This document shows, piece by piece, positions 1 through 8,194 of a stretch of DNA of 64,000 bases. The position numbers and the translations under genes were made by a program. Where the stretch lies: NCBI RefSeq assembly GCF_025643595.1, contig NZ_CP102826.1:372001-436000 (forward strand), written 5' to 3'. The notes under the pieces were generated by a model. It was given only the letters and a program-made list of their open reading frames with translations, did not search any database and was not told where the DNA came from. Positions within the stretch are counted from its first letter, which is position 1. Every line of letters starts with the position of its first letter. Origin of the DNA: Saccharopolyspora rosea. GTDB taxonomy: Bacteria; Actinomycetota; Actinomycetes; Mycobacteriales; Pseudonocardiaceae.

Positions 1-175
1 CCAGCGAGCGCAGCGCGTGCACCGATTCGGGGAGCGGTTTGGCCTGGGTCGGATCCGCCACGATGGGGGCAAGGGTGCCGTCGTAGTCGCAGGCGACTAG
101 AAGTCGTGGTGTCCGCGCGAGCTGCACGATCACGCGGCGCAGCTCCGCAGGCAGGGCTTCGGCGGTCAACGCCAT
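1..175 (-). CDS. otsB: Trehalose-6-phosphate phosphatase, N-terminal part
   Basis: The first 58 residues are visible and the gene runs off the left edge. The HAD motif I signature DYDGTLAPIV lies about 30 residues in, followed by the DPTQAKPLPES stretch typical of OtsB. The enzyme removes phosphate from trehalose 6-phosphate, the step after OtsA, whose gene lies just upstream on the same strand. The start is the ATG at 173-175. A 160-bp gap separates it from otsA, so co-transcription is likely but not shown. Confidence 0.85.
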   Translation of the reverse strand, partial: MALTAEALPAELRRVIVQLARTPRLLVACDYDGTLAPIVADPTQAKPLPESVHALRSL

Positions 176-337
176 ACTCCTCAGGGGCGTGGTCGGTCGG
201 GTGTGGATCGATCCGGTAGCGGACGTCGAGTCGGCTCCGCGTCGCCGTGCGGTGGCCGCTTGACGCTGACCGGTTTTCGATCAGTGTCGCTGAACGCAGT
301 GCGTGTCCGGTTTTGGCGGTGCCTGCGTTGCTCGCAC

Positions 338-1777
338 TCAGTCAGCGAGGGGCGTGCCCAGTGCTTCGAGGAACGACCGCGCCCAGCGGTCGACATCGTG
401 CGTGAGCACTTGCCTACGCAATGCGCGCATCCTACGGCGTCCCTCGGCCTCATCGATGTTCAGGGCCGCGAGCAACGCGTCCTTCACGCCGTCCAGGTTA
501 TGCGGGTTCACCAGGAACGCGCTCGTGAGCTCGGCCGCAGCTCCGGCGAACTCGCTGAGCACCAGGCTTCCGCCCAGGTCGTGGCGGCAGGCGACGTACT
601 CCTTGCAGACCAGGTTCATCCCGTCCCGCACCGGCGTCACGACCATGACGTCGGCGGCGCAGTAGAAGGCCACCAGCTCCTTGCGGTCCACCGAGGCGTG
701 CAGGTAGTGCACCGCGGGGTGGCCGACGCGGCCGAACTCGCCGTTGATCCGCCCGACCTCGCGCTCGATGTCCTCGCGCATCTGCTTGTAGTGCTCGACG
801 CGCTCCCGGCTGGGCGTGGCGATCTGGATCATGGTGACGTCCTCGGCCTTGATGTGGCCCTCGGCCAGCAGCTCGTGCATGGCGTGCAACCGGACGTCGA
901 TGCCCTTGGTGTAGTCGAGGCGGTCCACCCCGAGCATGATCTTGCGCGGGTTGCCCAGCTCGGCGCGCAGCGTCTTGGCGCGCTGCTGGATCTCCTTGGT
1001 GCGCGCGAGGCGGTCCAGTTCGGTGGAGGCGATCGAGATCGGGAACGCACCGACCCGCACGATGCGGTCGCCGACGTGCACCACGCCGGGCCGCGAGCGC
1101 ACGCCGACCTGGCCGCGGCTGGGTTCGAAACCGGCGAGCCGCCGGGCCAGCCACAGGAAGTTCTGCGCACCGCCCGGGCGGTGGAAGCCGACCAGGTCGG
1201 CGCCGAGCAGCCCGCGCACGATCTCGGTCCGCCACGGCAGCTGCATGAACAGCTCCACCGGCGGGAACGGGATGTGCAGGAAGAAGCCGATCCGCAGGTC
1301 CGGGCGCAGCTCGCGGAGCATCGCGGGGACCAGCTGCAGCTGGTAGTCCTGCACCCACACGGTCGCGCCCTCGGCGCTGACCTCCGCGGCGGCCTCGGCG
1401 AACCGGCGGTTGACCTGCCGGTAGGTGTTCCACCACGAGCGGTCGAACACCGGCGGCACTACGACGTCGTGGTACAGCGGCCACAGCGTCGCGTTGGAGA
1501 AGCCCTCGTAGTACTCGGCGAACTCGGTCGACGACAGCGGTACCGGGTACAGCTGGAGGTCGTCGTCGGTGAACGGGTCGACCTCGACGTCGGCGACGCC
1601 CGGCCAGCCGACCCAGGCGCCATGCCGGGCCCGCAGGAACGGTTCGAGCGCGGTCACGAGCCCGCCGGGGCTGTGCTTCCAGCGCTCGGTGCCGTCCTCC
1701 AGGCGTTCCAGGTCCACGGGCAGCCGGTTGGCGACGACCACGAAGTCCGCTCGGATGGGCGTGCTGCCCTTGCTCAC
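338..1777 (-). CDS. otsA: Alpha,alpha-trehalose-phosphate synthase (GT20)
   Basis: Makes trehalose 6-phosphate from a nucleotide-activated glucose and glucose 6-phosphate in the cytoplasm. About 479 residues, normal for the family. Visible signatures are VVVANRLPV near the N-terminus, [20 protein letters not shown] and the donor-site motif [12 protein letters not shown] chose the GTG at 1775-1777 because GGGAGGA lies just upstream. A longer ATG form begins at 1804 but reads through this ribosome site. Downstream lies otsB, so the pair forms the OtsAB route for trehalose as a stress solute. Confidence 0.93.
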   Translation of the reverse strand: MSKGSTPIRADFVVVANRLPVDLERLEDGTERWKHSPGGLVTALEPFLRARHGAWVGWPGVADVEVDPFTDDDLQLYPVPLSSTEFAEYYEGFSNATLWPLYHDVVVPPVFDRSWWNTYRQVNRRFAEAAAEVSAEGATVWVQDYQLQLVPAMLRELRPDLRIGFFLHIPFPPVELFMQLPWRTEIVRGLLGADLVGFHRPGGAQNFLWLARRLAGFEPSRGQVGVRSRPGVVHVGDRIVRVGAFPISIASTELDRLARTKEIQQRAKTLRAELGNPRKIMLGVDRLDYTKGIDVRLHAMHELLAEGHIKAEDVTMIQIATPSRERVEHYKQMREDIEREVGRINGEFGRVGHPAVHYLHASVDRKELVAFYCAADVMVVTPVRDGMNLVCKEYVACRHDLGGSLVLSEFAGAAAELTSAFLVNPHNLDGVKDALLAALNIDEAEGRRRMRALRRQVLTHDVDRWARSFLEALGTPLAD

Positions 1778-1921
1778 CGGATTTCCTCCCACCCTGTTGT
1801 CCACCTGTCGCGAGGCTAGCCAATCGCGGAGCGTCGTGCGTGCTGCGTGTGGTGCAAATCGGACAGCCCACGGCGATCACCCGTCTGGACCGCTCGGGTG
1901 ATCATCGGTGGCCCGGGGTGA

Positions 1922-3367
1922 TCAGTCCAGCCTGCGCCGGGTCGGGCGCAGCGGACCGGACATGCGCGGCCCGGCGATCCGGCGTTCCAGCCGTCCGAGG
2001 CGGCTGCGGATCGGCTGCGCGAGGTACTCGCCCAGCACCACGCCCGCGCCGAGCGCGAGACCGGTGGCCACGGCCAGCATCAGGGTGGTCAGCCCGGTGG
2101 GGCTGCCGAGCACCGAGAGCTCGTACAGGCCGCGGTAGGTGGCCAGACCGGGCAGCAGCGGCGCCACCCCGGACACCGCGATCACCAGCGGTGGGATCCG
2201 CAGCCGCCGGGCGATGATCCCGCCGACGAAACCGACCACGGTGGTGGCCACCGCCCCGGCGAGCACGGTGTGCACGGCGGCCAGCGTCAGCACCGAGTGC
2301 ACTGCCGCCGCGACGGCGCCACCGGCACCGGCCACGATCAGCGGTCGCGGCGGGGCGTAGCTGGCCAGCGCGAAGCAGGCGGAGGTGGACGCACCGGCGA
2401 GCATCTGCACCGGCAGGTGCAGCGCCGGTGCGAGCACCTCGGCGCGGCCGATGTCCTGGACGTCCAGCCCGCCGCCGATGCCGTCCCCGCCGACGATCCG
2501 CAGTCCGATGTAGAGGGCGAGCACGACACCCGCGATCAGCCCGGCCGACATCAGTGCCAGCTCGAAGATCCGGCCCGCCGCGGTGACGTTGTAGCCGGTG
2601 ATCGCGTCCTGCATGGAACCGACCACGGTCATCCCGGACAGCAGAACGATGATGCTCGCGGCCACCGCCAGCGCGGCGTTGTCCAGGTATCCCGTCGAAT
2701 ACCCGGCCAGCGCCACCCCGGTGGCGATCGCACCGCCCACGGCCTGTTGGAAGAAGAACGGCAGGGCGCGCTTGTTCAGCAGCCGTCCGATGCGGTCCAC
2801 CAGGGCCGTGGAGCCGGCGGCGACCAGCGGCAGCAGCACGTTGGTCCCGCCGCCGAGCAGCACCGCCAGCGAGGCGGCCATGCCCGCCCAGGCGAGGGTG
2901 GCGACCCAGCGGGGGAAGGGGTGCGACGCGGTGGTGATCTTGTCCAGCTCGGCGTAGGCGTCCGATGCGGTGATCTCCCCGGAGATGATCCGCCGCACCA
3001 GCGCCTCGGCGTCAGCGAGCCGGGTGTAGTCGATCGACCGGTTGCGGACCACGCGCAGCGAGGTGATCGGTGGCAGGTCGGTACCGCGGTAGCAGGACAC
3101 GGTGATCGACGTGTAGATCACGTCGACCTCGCAGTGGGGCAGGCCGTAGGCGTTGACCACCGCGATGATCGTCGCGGTCACGTCCGAGGCGCCCGCGCCG
3201 CTGGCCATCTGCACCTCACCGATGCGCAGGCCCAGGTCGAGGACGAGGTGGACGGTGGACTCGTCGGGCAGTGCCGGCCCGTACACGACGTTGCGAGTCC
3301 CCGGGGGCATGGTGAGTTCCGGGTCGCGCCGCCGCAGCACACCACGGGCGCGCTGCGTGATTCCCAC
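1922..3367 (-). CDS. thrE: ThrE-family threonine/serine exporter
   Basis: Integral membrane protein of about 481 residues. The N-terminal half carries the DUF1212/ThrE cytoplasmic region (SGAGASDVTATIIAV, then residues rich in VxVSCYRG). About ten hydrophobic segments follow, ending in a short Arg-rich tail. Corynebacterium ThrE, which exports threonine and serine, has the same two-part layout and length. The start is the GTG at 3365-3367, preceded by GGGAGG nine bases upstream; an ATG at 3469 would add an Arg-rich stretch unlike the family. No neighbour suggests a specific substrate here. Confidence 0.82.
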   Translation of the reverse strand: MGITQRARGVLRRRDPELTMPPGTRNVVYGPALPDESTVHLVLDLGLRIGEVQMASGAGASDVTATIIAVVNAYGLPHCEVDVIYTSITVSCYRGTDLPPITSLRVVRNRSIDYTRLADAEALVRRIISGEITASDAYAELDKITTASHPFPRWVATLAWAGMAASLAVLLGGGTNVLLPLVAAGSTALVDRIGRLLNKRALPFFFQQAVGGAIATGVALAGYSTGYLDNAALAVAASIIVLLSGMTVVGSMQDAITGYNVTAAGRIFELALMSAGLIAGVVLALYIGLRIVGGDGIGGGLDVQDIGRAEVLAPALHLPVQMLAGASTSACFALASYAPPRPLIVAGAGGAVAAAVHSVLTLAAVHTVLAGAVATTVVGFVGGIIARRLRIPPLVIAVSGVAPLLPGLATYRGLYELSVLGSPTGLTTLMLAVATGLALGAGVVLGEYLAQPIRSRLGRLERRIAGPRMSGPLRPTRRRLD

Positions 3368-3617
3368 TGCTGGTTTCCTCCCTGCCTGGTGCTCCCGCGA
3401 ACGGACCGCGGTGCGTGATCTTCCTCCCGGGCATCGGACGGCACGTGCCGACCGTTGCAGCCGCAACATATGGCGTCGCTCACTGCGGTACTCGCGCCCG
3501 CACCGACGCAGGGCCCGCCGGATCCCGGGAACGCGGATCGGCGACCGGCTTCGGTGCCCGGCGACCGGACGCTTACGATGTCTGCGCGCGCCTCCGGACG
3601 GGGGAGCCGACGCGAGT

Positions 3618-3690
3618 GCCGCTGTAGCTCAGTTGGTAGAGCGCCCGCCTTGTAAGCGGATGGTCAGGGGTTCGAGTCCCCTCAGCGGCT
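3618..3690 (+). tRNA. tRNA-Thr (anticodon TGT)
   Basis: The sequence folds as a cloverleaf. The seven-base acceptor arms are 3618-3624 and 3683-3689, the D-arm carries AGTTGGTA, the anticodon loop is CTTGTAA, and the T-arm is AGGGG-TTCGAGT-CCCCT. The discriminator base is T at 3690. CC follows but not CCA, so CCA must be added after transcription. The outermost anticodon-stem pair is a C/A mismatch. The 3' half from 3649 is repeated exactly at 13448, so the present 3' half was supplied by the integrated element and restores an intact tRNA. Confidence 0.95.
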
Positions 3691-3692
3691 CC
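3649..3692 (+). repeat. attL core, 44-bp direct repeat
   Basis: Identical over 44 bases to 13448-13491. It begins inside the anticodon loop and ends two bases after the tRNA discriminator base. Beyond it the two flanks differ by one inserted base and then share AGACTACC, so the original homology may have been slightly longer. Confidence 0.95.
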
Positions 3693-3739
3693 GAGACTAC
3701 CAGGAGTGATGTGATCGACCTCTGGGTCACCAGGGCGGT

Positions 3740-3757
3740 TCCGGCTCAGTTCTCGGC
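3740..3757 (+). repeat. 18-bp direct repeat, possible integrase arm site
   Basis: TCCGGCTCAGTTCTCGGC occurs here, immediately after the integrase stop codon and 48 bp inside attL. It occurs again at 13330-13347, 100 bp inside attR, in the same orientation. A site present near both ends of an integrated element fits arm-type binding sites of a tyrosine recombinase. That role is inferred. Confidence 0.55.
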
Positions 3758-5104
3758 TCACTTGGGGTTCCAGAGGAACCCGTTGAGCCGGTCGGCCACG
3801 TCCCGCCGAAGCTGGTCGGTGACGTGCATGTAGCGCTTCCGCATGTTCGGTGAGGACCAGCCCATCAGATCCATCGCCGTACGATCGGGCACCCCGAGGA
3901 GCAGCAGCACCGTCGCCGCGGTGTGCCGCGCATCGTGCAGCCGCGCGTCGCGCACTCCGGCCTCCGCCAGGATCGACTTCCACTCCTCCCAGTCCCGGCG
4001 CGCGTCGATCGGTTTCCCGTTGGGTTGGGTGAACATCCAGTCGCCGTCGTGCCACTCGGTCCCGGCGAACTCCCGTTCGGCCTGCTGCGCCTGTTCGTGC
4101 GCGAGGATCAGTTCGAACAAGGCTTCGGGCAGGACCCACTTCCGACGCCCCGCGGTCGACTTCACCTCGACTTCGCGGAGCCCGCCGCCGCGCCGCTTCG
4201 GGCAACTGGCCGCGTGCCGGGTGCAGTTCGGCGGGCACGGCCGGTGGTGCCCCTTCTCGTCCCGGATGCAGTTCTTCGGGTTCCGGTGCCGGGTGCAGTT
4301 GTCCGGACAGGCCACCCGGTGAAGCCGCGCCCCGCAGGCATGCGGGTCGTCGCATCCGTGCTCCCAGGCGTGGCGCTGCAATGCCTTGCGGACACGAATG
4401 ATCCGGTTCTTCCGGTCGAGCCGACTCCACCTGAAGGCGAGGACTTCGCCCTGGCGACAGCCGAGCGCGAGAGCGATCACGAACCGCACTCCGCCACGCC
4501 GTTTGAGCGCGGTCGCGATGATGCGCTGGATCTCGTCCTCGTCGAACGGTTCGATCTCCTCTTCCTCGATCCGAGGTGACGTCACCAGCTCGAACGGGTC
4601 CCAGGTGATGATCCGGCGCTTCCATGCCGCGCGGAACGCGGTGCGTGCGGTTCGGTGTACCTGGTGCGCGGTCCCCGCGCTGGAACCGTCGCGTTGCATC
4701 TTCGCGTAGAGCTTCTCGAAGTGCTCCGGCTCCACGTTGTCCATCCAGTGCGCCCCGATCCCGGGGATCAGGTGCTTGTACACCGCGGTGCGGTAGCCCT
4801 GGAGCGTCTTGTAGCGCACGGACGGCGCCGCGATGTTCTCCACCCAGTGGGCCAACCACTTCTCGACCTTCCACCGGCCACCAGCTCGGCGAGCCCGACC
4901 GCTGTCGCGTTCCTTCTCCAGGTCGCGGACCTTGCGGGTGACGACCTTCTCGTCCTTGGACTGGACGTGGCGGCGGTCGGGGGTGCCGTCGTCGCGGACG
5001 CCCATGGTGACCCGGCCGTGCCAGTAGCCGTCGGCCTCGCTGTAGTAGATGCTGCTGGCTCCGTTGGGGGCCCGGGTGCCTTCCGGGCGGCGCTTGCGTG
5101 GCAT
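3758..5104 (-). CDS. int: Tyrosine site-specific integrase
   Basis: 448 residues. Catalyses integration and excision between the tRNA-Thr site and the circular element. The N-terminal half holds the arm- and core-binding domains. The catalytic residues can be placed as Arg217 (GCRQGE), His390-x-x-Arg393 (HDARHT), Trp416 in the GWSS box and nucleophile Tyr425 (KRYMHV). An insert at about residues 251-301 contains eight cysteines, including two copies of a CPxNCTRH knuckle, probably binding zinc. Similar Cys-rich inserts are known to me from other actinomycete element integrases. The gene points toward attL and ends 66 bp from it, as usual for this class. Upstream lies 724 bp of repeat-rich DNA rather than a directly coupled xis. 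Confidence 0.95.
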   Translation of the reverse strand: MPRKRRPEGTRAPNGASSIYYSEADGYWHGRVTMGVRDDGTPDRRHVQSKDEKVVTRKVRDLEKERDSGRARRAGGRWKVEKWLAHWVENIAAPSVRYKTLQGYRTAVYKHLIPGIGAHWMDNVEPEHFEKLYAKMQRDGSSAGTAHQVHRTARTAFRAAWKRRIITWDPFELVTSPRIEEEEIEPFDEDEIQRIIATALKRRGGVRFVIALALGCRQGEVLAFRWSRLDRKNRIIRVRKALQRHAWEHGCDDPHACGARLHRVACPDNCTRHRNPKNCIRDEKGHHRPCPPNCTRHAASCPKRRGGGLREVEVKSTAGRRKWVLPEALFELILAHEQAQQAEREFAGTEWHDGDWMFTQPNGKPIDARRDWEEWKSILAEAGVRDARLHDARHTAATVLLLLGVPDRTAMDLMGWSSPNMRKRYMHVTDQLRRDVADRLNGFLWNPK

Positions 5105-5301
5105 GCGCGGTTCCTTTCGTGATCGGTGGTGTCGTTCTCGATGGCGGGAAACCCGCGGCCAAGACGCGGGGCTTCTCGGTAGCGGCCGGCACTCCGGGAC
5201 AGCGGGGACACGACGGCTGCGCCAGCGGGTGATGCCGGGATTGCGGGGCCCGTATGCGGGGCCTGCATGCGGGTTAGATCCGGGATTAGGTCGCGTCGGT
5301 G

Positions 5302-5319
5302 GAGTTAGACTTCTAACTC
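5302..5319. promoter_or_regulatory. 18-bp perfect palindrome, likely operator
   Basis: GAGTTAGA-CT-TCTAACTC is a perfect dyad with eight-base arms. Further copies of the arm lie at 5324-5330 (seven bases), 5365-5372 and 5431-5438. The group lies about 200-330 bp upstream of the integrase start and could control int or serve as iterons. The protein that binds it is unknown; the element encodes three candidate DNA-binding regulators. Confidence 0.5.
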
Positions 5320-5452
5320 GGGGCTAACTCGCTGGATGACCTGCGGAAAGTTAGGAAAATTAGCGAGTTAGACCCCCCGTTGGGAGCATCGAAACGGCTC
5401 TCAATCGGGGTCCTGCGAGGACTTCGGACGTCTAACTCGTCCACCCCGTGGT

Positions 5453-5596
5453 CTAGCGGCCGGCGGTTGGCCTGCGGTCCGGCGATGGGGCGGGGTTGAC
5501 TCGCTCCGCTGGCGTGCCCGCTAGGCGCTAGGCGCCCGGTCGGCCGGGGCGTGGGCCGCTAGCGAGCCCGCTAGGTCTAGCAGGCATGGCCGCTAG
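5453..5596. repeat. CGCTAG repeat cluster
   Basis: The hexamer CGCTAG or its complement starts at 5453, 5519, 5526, 5557, 5559, 5569 and 5591. The copies at 5557-5564 form the palindrome CGCTAGCG. CTAG-containing words are usually scarce in GC-rich actinomycete DNA, so this density is notable. Confidence 0.5.
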
Positions 5597-5701
5597 GTCT
5601 GGCGGCGCCGGGGCAGGAGCGAGCTGCCGTGTCGCCGGTCGGTGAGTCGATCGTTCGGTGTCCGTCGAGTACCGCTCTCGGGGCGGTGTGCCGGGGGTGG
5701 T

Positions 5702-5822
5702 TCACTTCGTTCACTTCCTCACTTCCGTGATGGTTTGCGCAGGTGAGAGCGAGTGGGGCGGGTGAGTGAGCGGGCAAGTGAAAATTCACTCGCGTGGTGG
5801 CCGGTCACTTGCTCACTCACTT
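5702..5822. repeat. TCACTT repeat cluster
   Basis: Exact TCACTT, or AAGTGA, starts at 5702, 5711, 5719, 5776, 5805 and 5817, with shorter TCACT copies at 5786, 5813 and 5829. The first three are spaced eight to nine bases apart. The centre contains an AGTGAA-AA-TTCACT dyad. The cluster lies just past the stop of the small membrane protein gene. Confidence 0.5.
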
Positions 5823-5828
5823 GCCCGG

Positions 5829-6113
5829 TCACTGCCGCGCGGCGGGGACGGCGGGCATGCGTCGGCGCAGTCGTGGGGCGGGGATGGCGTGTCCGGCGCG
5901 TTCGAGCGCGAGCATCACGGCCCGCAGTCCGCCGGTGACGACGAAGGCGCCGAGGGCCAGCGTGCGGGCCATGCCGCAGGCCAGCGCCAGCGCGGTGATG
6001 AGCACGGCGGGCAGCACGGCCCGCCAGAGCACCACCGCGGCGAGCGCGAGCGCCACGACCACCGCGGCGGCGAGGATTGCCAGCGGGCGCAGCAGCAGAT
6101 CGGCGGGTCTCAT
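5829..6113 (-). CDS. Small two-helix membrane protein
   Basis: 94 residues, function unknown. Residues about 10-60 form two long hydrophobic segments rich in Ala, Val and Leu; a basic tail with RLRRR follows. Its ATG overlaps the stop of the upstream HTH gene by the ATGA arrangement, so the two are translationally coupled. AICEs often encode small membrane proteins that help plasmid spread between hyphal compartments (Spd proteins). This one could be such a protein, but no specific motif shows it. Confidence 0.6.
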   Translation of the reverse strand: MRPADLLLRPLAILAAAVVVALALAAVVLWRAVLPAVLITALALACGMARTLALGAFVVTGGLRAVMLALERAGHAIPAPRLRRRMPAVPAARQ

Positions 6114-6562
6114 GCTGCACCTCGCATCCGCGCCGCGGTGTGGTTGGGCGCTTGCTCGGCGGCCAGGCGCTCGACGTAGGCGGTCAGCGCGTCGGCGGGG
6201 ATGCGGCGGGCCTGGCCGATGCGTACCGAGGCGATGTCGCCGGACTTCAGCAGCCGGAACATGGTGGCCCGGCTGACTGACAACCGGCGCGCGGCGGCCT
6301 CGACGGTCAGCAGCACGCGCGGCGCGTCCTCGGACGGCTGAGACCGGGTGAGGGAACGCCCAGGGGCGGCCGACAGCCCCGCATCCGCGGGGGTTCCGGC
6401 GGCCTGCTCCCGGGATTCCCTCGACTCCCTTCCGGCCGTTTGCGCAGGTCGCGCCGAGGGAATGGCCGAGGGAACGCGCCAGGGAGAATTCCCTGCCTCC
6501 TCGGCGGCTCCCTGTCTGGTTCCCTGCTGGGGCGAGCGGGGGGTTTGCTGGCTGTGGTTCAT
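6110..6562 (-). CDS. Excisionase-family HTH protein with disordered N-terminus
   Basis: 150 residues. The last 70 form an HTH_17/MerR-like excisionase domain: VLLTVEAAARRLSVSRATMFRLLKSG, then IGQARRIPADALTAYVE, which fits a wing-containing DNA-bending Xis. The first 75 residues are Ser/Arg/Gln-rich and probably disordered. I chose the ATG at 6560-6562 because GGAGGGGAG precedes it; a longer start at 6634 has no such site. It is coupled to the membrane protein gene downstream but separated from int by that gene and 724 bp. It may be the recombination directionality factor or a regulator of the element. Confidence 0.75.
   Translation of the reverse strand: MNHSQQTPRSPQQGTRQGAAEEAGNSPWRVPSAIPSARPAQTAGRESRESREQAAGTPADAGLSAAPGRSLTRSQPSEDAPRVLLTVEAAARRLSVSRATMFRLLKSGDIASVRIGQARRIPADALTAYVERLAAEQAPNHTAARMRGAA
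6351..6525. repeat. Nine AGGGA/TCCCT pentamers inside the HTH gene
   Basis: Copies start at 6351, 6417, 6426, 6457, 6469, 6481, 6490, 6509 and 6521. Three successive ones are 12 bp apart, and 6481-6494 forms an AGGGA-GAAT-TCCCT dyad. They fall in the part encoding the disordered N-terminus, so they may be DNA sites that shape the protein, or the real start may lie further in and this may be promoter DNA. Confidence 0.4.
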
Positions 6563-6578
6563 CGGTGCTCCCCTCCGT

Positions 6579-6691
6579 ACGAAGTTGACGAAGTTACGAA
6601 CTTTGGTTCTGACCTGCGGTTTCTTCGGGGGCAAAGTTCGTAGGCACGAACTTTGGTCTCAGCGTTTGCCCTGGTCAGAGGCAAACTTCGT
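6579..6691. promoter_or_regulatory. ACGAASTT operator cluster before the HTH gene
   Basis: Six related words lie here: ACGAAGTT at 6579 and 6588, ACGAACTTTG at 6596 and 6646, CAAAGTTCGT at 6632 and CAAACTTCGT at 6682. The copies at 6596-6605 and 6632-6641 are perfect inverted repeats. The cluster covers the gap between the DUF3987 gene and the HTH gene and runs into the 3' end of the former, so it probably holds the operators of the HTH/membrane-protein operon. Confidence 0.5.
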
Positions 6692-8194
6692 AATTTCGTG
6701 GTGTTCGTTGGCCACGTAGGTCTCGGTGGCGCGGCCTCCTTTCCTGCCCTCGGGGCGTCGGAAGGTCTTAGTGATCACGTCCTCGGCGGCCAACTGGTCG
6801 AGCAAGGCGGTGATGTTGGCGGCGGCCTCGTTGCCCCGGAAGTGCTGCTGGCTGATCTCGGTGCGTGTGCGTCCGGCCGGTCCGGCGTCGGCGATGAACC
6901 GGGCGAGCTTGTCCCGCTTCGGGTTCGAGGTGGTGAACACGGCGCGGGCGGAGGCGACGGCGTAGCGGACGAACGCGGCGGCGGCGGCCAGGTGGTGCGG
7001 TTCGACGAGGGGGGTGCCGTCGAGGGCGGCGTGGAGCCCGGCGACGCGCAGGCAGTTGGGCGCGGCGCGGGAGAGGAACTGCTCGATGGGGCCGTCGTCG
7101 GTGCTGTAGCCGCCGAACTCGACGTAGAGCCGCTGCCAGAGCGCGGCGGCCTCACGGGTCATGCGCAGTTGTCCGAGCTGGGCGCCGGTGTCCAGGCGGG
7201 CGCGCAGGTCGACGGCCAGGCGATCCAGCAGCTTGGGGTCGGCGCCGGTGCCGCCGGGCAGGTACTGGGTCTGGGCGACCAGGACCGGGAGGAACCGGTT
7301 GTAGGTGCCGCCGGCCATGTCCGAGGCCGAGAGTTTGGCCTGAAACTCGCGGGGGGTGATGTGGGCCAGGATCGCGATGTGGGTGTCGCGCACGATCCGG
7401 GCGGTCACGCCCAGGGTGGACAGGTTCCCGCCCTCCCACGCGGCCCGCAGGGTGGCCGACAGCGTGTTGCCCTCGCGCTTCATGCGGGCCATGACGGTGG
7501 CCCACTCGGTCTCGAACGCCAGCAGCCGCCGATCACCGGGCGGCAGCAGCGAGGCCCGGCGTTTGCCCTTGGACTTCTCCTCGCCGTCGTCGGGGCCGGT
7601 GGCCTCGTCCTCGTCGGCGGTGAACGCCTGGGTCAGGCCCTCGCCGGAGGTCAGTCCGGAGTGGATGTTGCGCTCCACGAAGTCCGGGTCGGTGGCCAGC
7701 AGCAGGCGCTTGGCGGCCGACCATCCGGCGCCTTTGCGGCCGATGCCGGTGCGGCCGATGACCATCGGCCACACCAGCAGTGGGTGTCGGTCGTCCCCGG
7801 CTCGCAGGTAGGGGCCGTCGCCGAGGTAGACGCCGGTGGCGGCCATCAGCGAGGCCAGGATGTTGGCGGGGTCGGCCTCGCTGGTCGGTTCCAGCTGGCG
7901 CACCACCGAGCCGAGGTAGGTGCCGAACATCGCCTCGTCGCGGGGCGGAAGCTCGGCGCGGGCGCGTTCGATCTCGGTCAGGGCGCGGCGTTGGGTCTCC
8001 GGGTCCACCAGCGGGTTCTCCGGCTGGTGGTCTCGGTTCTCCCCATGCAGGTCAGAAGCGGTGGAGAAGCCCTGCGGGAGAGGTGCCGGAGAACCGGGTT
8101 CTCCGGGCGCCCTCGCGTCGCCGGGATTGTGGACGAGGTGCAGCCGGGGGCGCTGGTCGGCCCCGTCGGCTGATGGGGTCTGAGGGTTACTCAT
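6659..8194 (-). CDS. DUF3987-type protein, probable replication-related ATPase
   Basis: 511 residues. After a variable N-terminus, residues about 80-460 match the layout of DUF3987/YfjI proteins: MAATGVYLGDGPYL, a P-loop-like GRTGIGRKG, then FETEWATVMARMKREGNTLSATLRAAWEGG and HIAILAHITPREF. The P-loop lacks the usual Ser/Thr straight after Lys. Such proteins occur in phages and integrative elements and are thought to act with DNA replication or priming. The C-terminal 80 residues resemble a winged helix (GRTRTEISQQHFRGNEAAANITALLDQL). It lies directly after a highly structured 525-bp segment, consistent with a replication module. Function is inferred. Confidence 0.72.
   Translation of the reverse strand: MSNPQTPSADGADQRPRLHLVHNPGDARAPGEPGSPAPLPQGFSTASDLHGENRDHQPENPLVDPETQRRALTEIERARAELPPRDEAMFGTYLGSVVRQLEPTSEADPANILASLMAATGVYLGDGPYLRAGDDRHPLLVWPMVIGRTGIGRKGAGWSAAKRLLLATDPDFVERNIHSGLTSGEGLTQAFTADEDEATGPDDGEEKSKGKRRASLLPPGDRRLLAFETEWATVMARMKREGNTLSATLRAAWEGGNLSTLGVTARIVRDTHIAILAHITPREFQAKLSASDMAGGTYNRFLPVLVAQTQYLPGGTGADPKLLDRLAVDLRARLDTGAQLGQLRMTREAAALWQRLYVEFGGYSTDDGPIEQFLSRAAPNCLRVAGLHAALDGTPLVEPHHLAAAAAFVRYAVASARAVFTTSNPKRDKLARFIADAGPAGRTRTEISQQHFRGNEAAANITALLDQLAAEDVITKTFRRPEGRKGGRATETYVANEHHEITKFASDQGKR

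Larger units (their letters stand above)
5105..5828. other. Gene-free repeat-rich segment upstream of int
   Basis: No convincing gene is present in 724 bp. Three separate short-repeat families lie side by side: GAGTTAGA/TCTAACTC copies at 5302-5438, CGCTAG copies at 5453-5596 and TCACTT copies at 5702-5822. They have no similarity to one another. A small minus-strand frame at 5577-5789 lacks a ribosome site and any protein-like character. Operators, iterons of a replication origin, or a transfer locus are all possible. Confidence 0.6.

Noticed and set aside
203..1819. Long plus-strand open frame opposite otsA
   Set aside because: A mirror of the high-GC codon pattern of otsA; no family motifs, and otsA has all GT20 motifs.
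5577..5789. 70-codon minus-strand frame in the repeat-rich segment
   Set aside because: Low-complexity composition dictated by the repeats, with no ribosome site.
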